A stretch of DNA of 22,055 nucleotides from CAYLXC01 sp964387865 (GTDB taxonomy: Bacteria > Patescibacteriota > Microgenomatia > Daviesbacterales > UBA10151). Position 1 is the first letter of the stretch; every line of letters begins with the position of its first letter. The position numbers were made by a program, and so were the translations under genes. Positions 19,389 through 22,055 of the stretch are shown one piece after another. The stretch spans positions 1 through 22,055 of the forward strand of contig CAYLXC010000015.1 in NCBI GenBank assembly GCA_964387865.1, read 5' to 3'. The notes under the pieces were generated by a model. That model saw only the letters and a program-made list of their open reading frames with translations, was not told where the DNA came from and searched no databases.

Positions 19389-21229
19389 GTCTTCTTTTTC
19401 CCTACTAATTTTTCAAACTCTTCAGTATCCAAAGTCTCTTTTTCCAAAAGAGCTTTTGCTACTTTATCCAAGTTTGTTTTATTTTTCTTTAAAATATTTT
19501 CAGCCTGAATGTAGGCTGTATCAATAATCTTTTTTACTTCTGCATCAATTTTTGACTGCAATGATTCTGATATTTGACCGCCTTCATCCCCCATCCTTGC
19601 CCAAAGGCCAAACATGGACCGAGGTTTTACATTAATTGGGCCTAAAGAGGACATTCCATATTCCATGACCATATCTTTGGCAATTGCTGTTGAAATTTCT
19701 AAATCATTTGCAGCACCTGTTGAAATATCTTTGAAAATCATCTCCTCTGCTGCCCTACCACCTAAAGCTGTTGCAATTTGTTCAAGCAAACGGGATCTTG
19801 TCTCATTAAACCTATCTTCTGTTGGAGGAAACATTGTGTGCCCCCCACTCATCCCCCTTGAAACTATGGTAATTCTATGAACCGGATCAACATTGGGCAA
19901 GATATGTCCAACAACAGCATGTCCTGCCTCATGATAAGCTGCAAGTTTTCTATCTCTTTCAGTTTGCATCCTTTTTCTTTGAGGCCCAAGTTTTACCTTG
20001 GTTGCTGCCTCCTCTAAATCACGAGGATCAATTGCTTTTTTACCTTCTCTTGCTGCTAAAATTGCTGCTTCATTTAACATGTTTGCCAAATCCGCACCTG
20101 AAAATCCAACAGTTCTTCTTGCAAGCCGCTCAGTATCAACATCTTTTGTAAACGGTTTTCCCCTCATATGAAGGGCAATTATGTCTTTTCTCTCAGCCAA
20201 ATCCGGCATGCTCATAACAACTCTTCTGTCAAACCTGCCCGGTCTGATTAATGCAGGGTCCAAAAGATCAGGTCTATTCGAGGCCCCAAGGACTATTACA
20301 AGATCATGGGGGGTAAACCCGTCCATTTCAACTAGTATTTGATTTAAAGTTTGTTCACGCTCATCATGACCTCCGGTAATACCCAAACCTCTCATCCTTC
20401 CAATTGATTCAATCTCATCAATAAAAATTATGGCAGGGGCATTTTTCTTGGCTTGTGCAAACATGTCCCTTACACGAGCGGCTCCCACTCCAACAAGCAT
20501 TTCCATAAATTCCGAACCCGCAATTGAGAAAAACGGAACTCCTGCTTCTCCAGCCACAGCACGAGAAATAAGGGTTTTCCCACATCCGGGCGGACCCACC
20601 AAAAGCACACCTTTTGGAATTCTTGCCCCAATTTCTTTATATTTTTGCGGACTTTTTAGAAAATCTACTATCTCTTCCAGCTCTTTTTTGGCCTCATCTG
20701 CACCAGCTACATCTGAGAATTTGATTTGTGGCTGGTCTTTGGTAAAAAGGCGGGCACGGGATTGGGCAAAGGAAAAAATACCCTGGGCTCCTTCACGGGC
20801 ATTTCTGAAAAGCAAAAACATAAGACCTACTAAAAGAAGAATTGGCAAAATTGCAGAAAGTACTCCAACCCAAGCCTGCTGGATGGATAAATCTTTAATC
20901 TCAATTGTGACAGATTTAGGGTCAACACCAGATGATTCCAAAATTTTATAAATTGATTCTCCTGCTTCTTTTCTGGATATAATTTTTTCATCAGAATCCT
21001 TAATTTTTGCTGTAACTTTATCCCCTTCCAGGGTAATTTTTTCAACTTTTTTCTCCTTGATATCGTTTATAATTTGTGAAATTGGAACTTCATTTCCGGC
21101 AGTTGGAGCACCGGAAATCTGATAGAAAAATATCAAAGCTGCCAAAGCAATCAAAACATAAACTGCCAAGCCTTTTAAAAAGGAGCTAATTTGTTTATTT
21201 AATTTAAATCTTTTCTTCCCATTAGCCAT
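19385..21229 (-). CDS. ftsH: ATP-dependent zinc metalloprotease FtsH
   Basis: A 614-residue membrane AAA protease that extracts and degrades membrane and regulatory proteins. Two transmembrane segments (about 17-38 and 119-141) flank the short extracytoplasmic domain. Walker A G-P-P-G-C-G-K-T is at 212-219, Walker B I-F-I-D-E at 268-272, and the second region of homology (R-P-G-R-F-D-R) at 329-335. The zinc site is H-E-A-G-H (433-437) with D509 as the likely third ligand. The pore loop reads M-L-V-G in place of the more common M-F-V-G. It has its own extended -10 and leads an operon with the DUF5667-like lipoprotein. Confidence 0.98.
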   Translation of the reverse strand: MANGKKRFKLNKQISSFLKGLAVYVLIALAALIFFYQISGAPTAGNEVPISQIINDIKEKKVEKITLEGDKVTAKIKDSDEKIISRKEAGESIYKILESSGVDPKSVTIEIKDLSIQQAWVGVLSAILPILLLVGLMFLLFRNAREGAQGIFSFAQSRARLFTKDQPQIKFSDVAGADEAKKELEEIVDFLKSPQKYKEIGARIPKGVLLVGPPGCGKTLISRAVAGEAGVPFFSIAGSEFMEMLVGVGAARVRDMFAQAKKNAPAIIFIDEIESIGRMRGLGITGGHDEREQTLNQILVEMDGFTPHDLVIVLGASNRPDLLDPALIRPGRFDRRVVMSMPDLAERKDIIALHMRGKPFTKDVDTERLARRTVGFSGADLANMLNEAAILAAREGKKAIDPRDLEEAATKVKLGPQRKRMQTERDRKLAAYHEAGHAVVGHILPNVDPVHRITIVSRGMSGGHTMFPPTEDRFNETRSRLLEQIATALGGRAAEEMIFKDISTGAANDLEISTAIAKDMVMEYGMSSLGPINVKPRSMFGLWARMGDEGGQISESLQSKIDAEVKKIIDTAYIQAENILKKNKTNLDKVAKALLEKETLDTEEFEKLVGKKKT

Positions 21230-21236
21230 GATGCAG

Positions 21237-21242
21237 ATTGTA
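21237..21242 (-). promoter_or_regulatory. Extended -10 box of ftsH, leaderless start
   Basis: TACAAT preceded by TGC on the minus strand, 7 bases before the ATG at 21229. It lies within 10 bases of the stop of the upstream tRNA-binding gene. Confidence 0.65.
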
Positions 21243-21249
21243 GCATAAC

Positions 21250-21609
21250 TTAGCGTACTTTTGTACCTGGAGGGATCTTTTTGGGGACTGTTAAGAAAAC
21301 AGGACCATTTTCTGTGTCAGCTGCAAGCACCATGCCTTCTGATTCTAAACCCATCATAGTGCGCGGCTCTAAATTGGCCACCACAACAACTTGTTTACCC
21401 ACAAAATCTTTAGGTTTGTACCATTGTTTCACACCAGCAAGTATCTGTCTGGGTTTCTCTTCCCCCAGATCAACTTTTAGTTTAATCAGCTTCTCGCTGC
21501 TCTCTACATCTTCAGCTTCAATTATTGTACCAACTTTGAGCTCAACTTTGCTAAATTCATCAAGGGAAACCATAATATCTTGCGATACTTTTGCTCCCAA
21601 AAGTATCAT
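21250..21609 (-). CDS. tRNA-binding OB-fold protein (MetRS C-terminal/Trbp111-like)
   Basis: A 119-residue EMAP II-type OB domain: L-D-E-F-S-K-V-E-L-K-V-G-T-I, S-E-K-L-I-K-L-K-V-D-L-G, R-Q-I-L-A-G-V-K-Q-W-Y, V-V-V-V-A-N-L-E-P-R-T-M-M-G and S-E-G-M-V-L-A-A. Such domains bind the tRNA elbow and act as a MetRS C-terminal part or stand-alone dimers such as Trbp111; here it is a separate gene. The ATG overlaps the trpS stop (ATGA), so the two are coupled. M13 of the ORF (21573) is an alternative start that would begin exactly at the domain. Confidence 0.9.
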   Translation of the reverse strand: MILLGAKVSQDIMVSLDEFSKVELKVGTIIEAEDVESSEKLIKLKVDLGEEKPRQILAGVKQWYKPKDFVGKQVVVVANLEPRTMMGLESEGMVLAADTENGPVFLTVPKKIPPGTKVR

Positions 21610-22055
21610 AAAAAATAATTAATCTTCATTGCCTTTTTAACTGCTTCCAAAGTTTTTTTAGCTTCTTTTCTTGCTTTTTCTGTCCCTTCTTTTAAGATTT
21701 TTTCTACCAAATCCGGTTGTTTTTCATATTCTCCTCTTCTTTTTCTTATTGGAGAGAGGAAATTATTCAAAACTTTGACCAGGTACTTTTTTACCTCAAT
21801 ATCCCCAACTTGGCCCTTTCTGTATTGTTCTTTGTATCTTGTTACTTGTGCCTTGTCACCTTCTGTACCAAATGCATCTAGATAGATAAAAACCGGGTTT
21901 CCTTCAACTGTACCGGGATCTGTTGAGTGTATTCTTTTTGGATCTGTATACATATTCATAACTTTTTTTTCTACTTCTTCAGGAGAATCAGTTAAAAATA
22001 TGGCATTTCCTAAAGACTTTCCCATCTTTGATTGACCATCCGTGCCAGGAAGAGT
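21606..22055 (-). CDS. trpS: Tryptophanyl-tRNA synthetase, 5' part outside window
   Basis: Class I synthetase that charges tRNA-Trp. The 150 visible C-terminal residues begin L-P-G-T-D-G-Q-S-K-M-G-K-S-L-G-N, the KMSKS signature loop with Gly in place of the first Ser (K-M-G-K-S). V-M-N-M-Y-T-D-P-K-R-I and P-V-F-I-Y-L-D-A-F follow, typical of TrpS. The last helices include R-K-R-R-G-E-Y and a lysine-rich end. The gene runs off the right edge, so the HIGH motif is not seen. It leads into the tRNA-binding gene by a 4-base overlap. Confidence 0.95.
   Translation of the reverse strand, partial: TLPGTDGQSKMGKSLGNAIFLTDSPEEVEKKVMNMYTDPKRIHSTDPGTVEGNPVFIYLDAFGTEGDKAQVTRYKEQYRKGQVGDIEVKKYLVKVLNNFLSPIRKRRGEYEKQPDLVEKILKEGTEKARKEAKKTLEAVKKAMKINYFL

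Noticed and set aside
20430..20951. Rightward ORF opposite ftsH (173 residues)
   Set aside because: Antisense shadow of the conserved AAA domain of ftsH, with no signals of its own.

Overview
The window (about 22 kb, AT-rich, with three runs of exactly 100 N) looks like a scaffold from a Candidate Phyla Radiation (Patescibacteria) genome, most likely a Microgenomates-type lineage. That assignment is inferred from several things: exported proteins with N-termini of the K-G-F-A-P-I / K-G-A-A-H-L type, DUF5654-, DUF5667- and DUF5678-like proteins, a compact layout with 1-17 base overlaps, several toxin-antitoxin pairs, and a class I aldolase. TGA is used as a stop (many ATGA overlaps), so this is not the recoded Gracilibacteria/SR1 code.

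Layout. 25-821 (+) holds two small membrane or exported proteins. 852-1463 (-) is a DUF5678-like plus retropepsin-like pair cut by gap 1. 1664-4171 (-) is an MFS exporter followed by recF, separated by gap 2, which makes them look like one ORF. 4228-4854 (-) is a PIN/ribbon-helix-helix toxin-antitoxin pair. 5022-5255 (-) is a small orphan. 5461-7176 (-) is a family 4 glycosyltransferase and a class I fructose-bisphosphate aldolase cut by gap 3. 7225-9765 (-) carries a patterned surface protein, an anchored alpha/beta hydrolase and a small membrane protein. 9798-11450 is a divergent pair (MYG1/DHH-like protein and a membrane protein). 11485-13438 (-) is an accessory block with vapBC, a relBE-type pair and an unknown gene. 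13440-15773 (-) is polA. 15822-18804 is a surface-glycan cluster with an anchored clan GH-A glycosidase-like protein and two GT2 enzymes. 18792-22055 (-) is trpS, a tRNA-binding OB protein, ftsH and a DUF5667 lipoprotein.

Gene expression. Fourteen transcription-unit heads have a good -10 box only 6-10 bases before the start codon, so their mRNAs should be leaderless. Nine of these have an extended TGN -10, and two others have a perfect TTGACA -35. The divergent pair at 10619/10638 has two promoters packed back-to-back and symmetrically into 18 bases.

The most unusual layer is repeats that are read as protein. Palindromic elements lie in frame in polA (three sites) and recF (one), another repeat forms the N-terminus of the family 4 glycosyltransferase, and heptanucleotide CTNNNNA tracts occur both between genes and inside that glycosyltransferase. 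A 3'-end fragment of polA, differing from the resident polA mainly at third codon positions, lies 2 kb downstream of polA at the far edge of the toxin-antitoxin block. This suggests the block was inserted at the polA 3' end.
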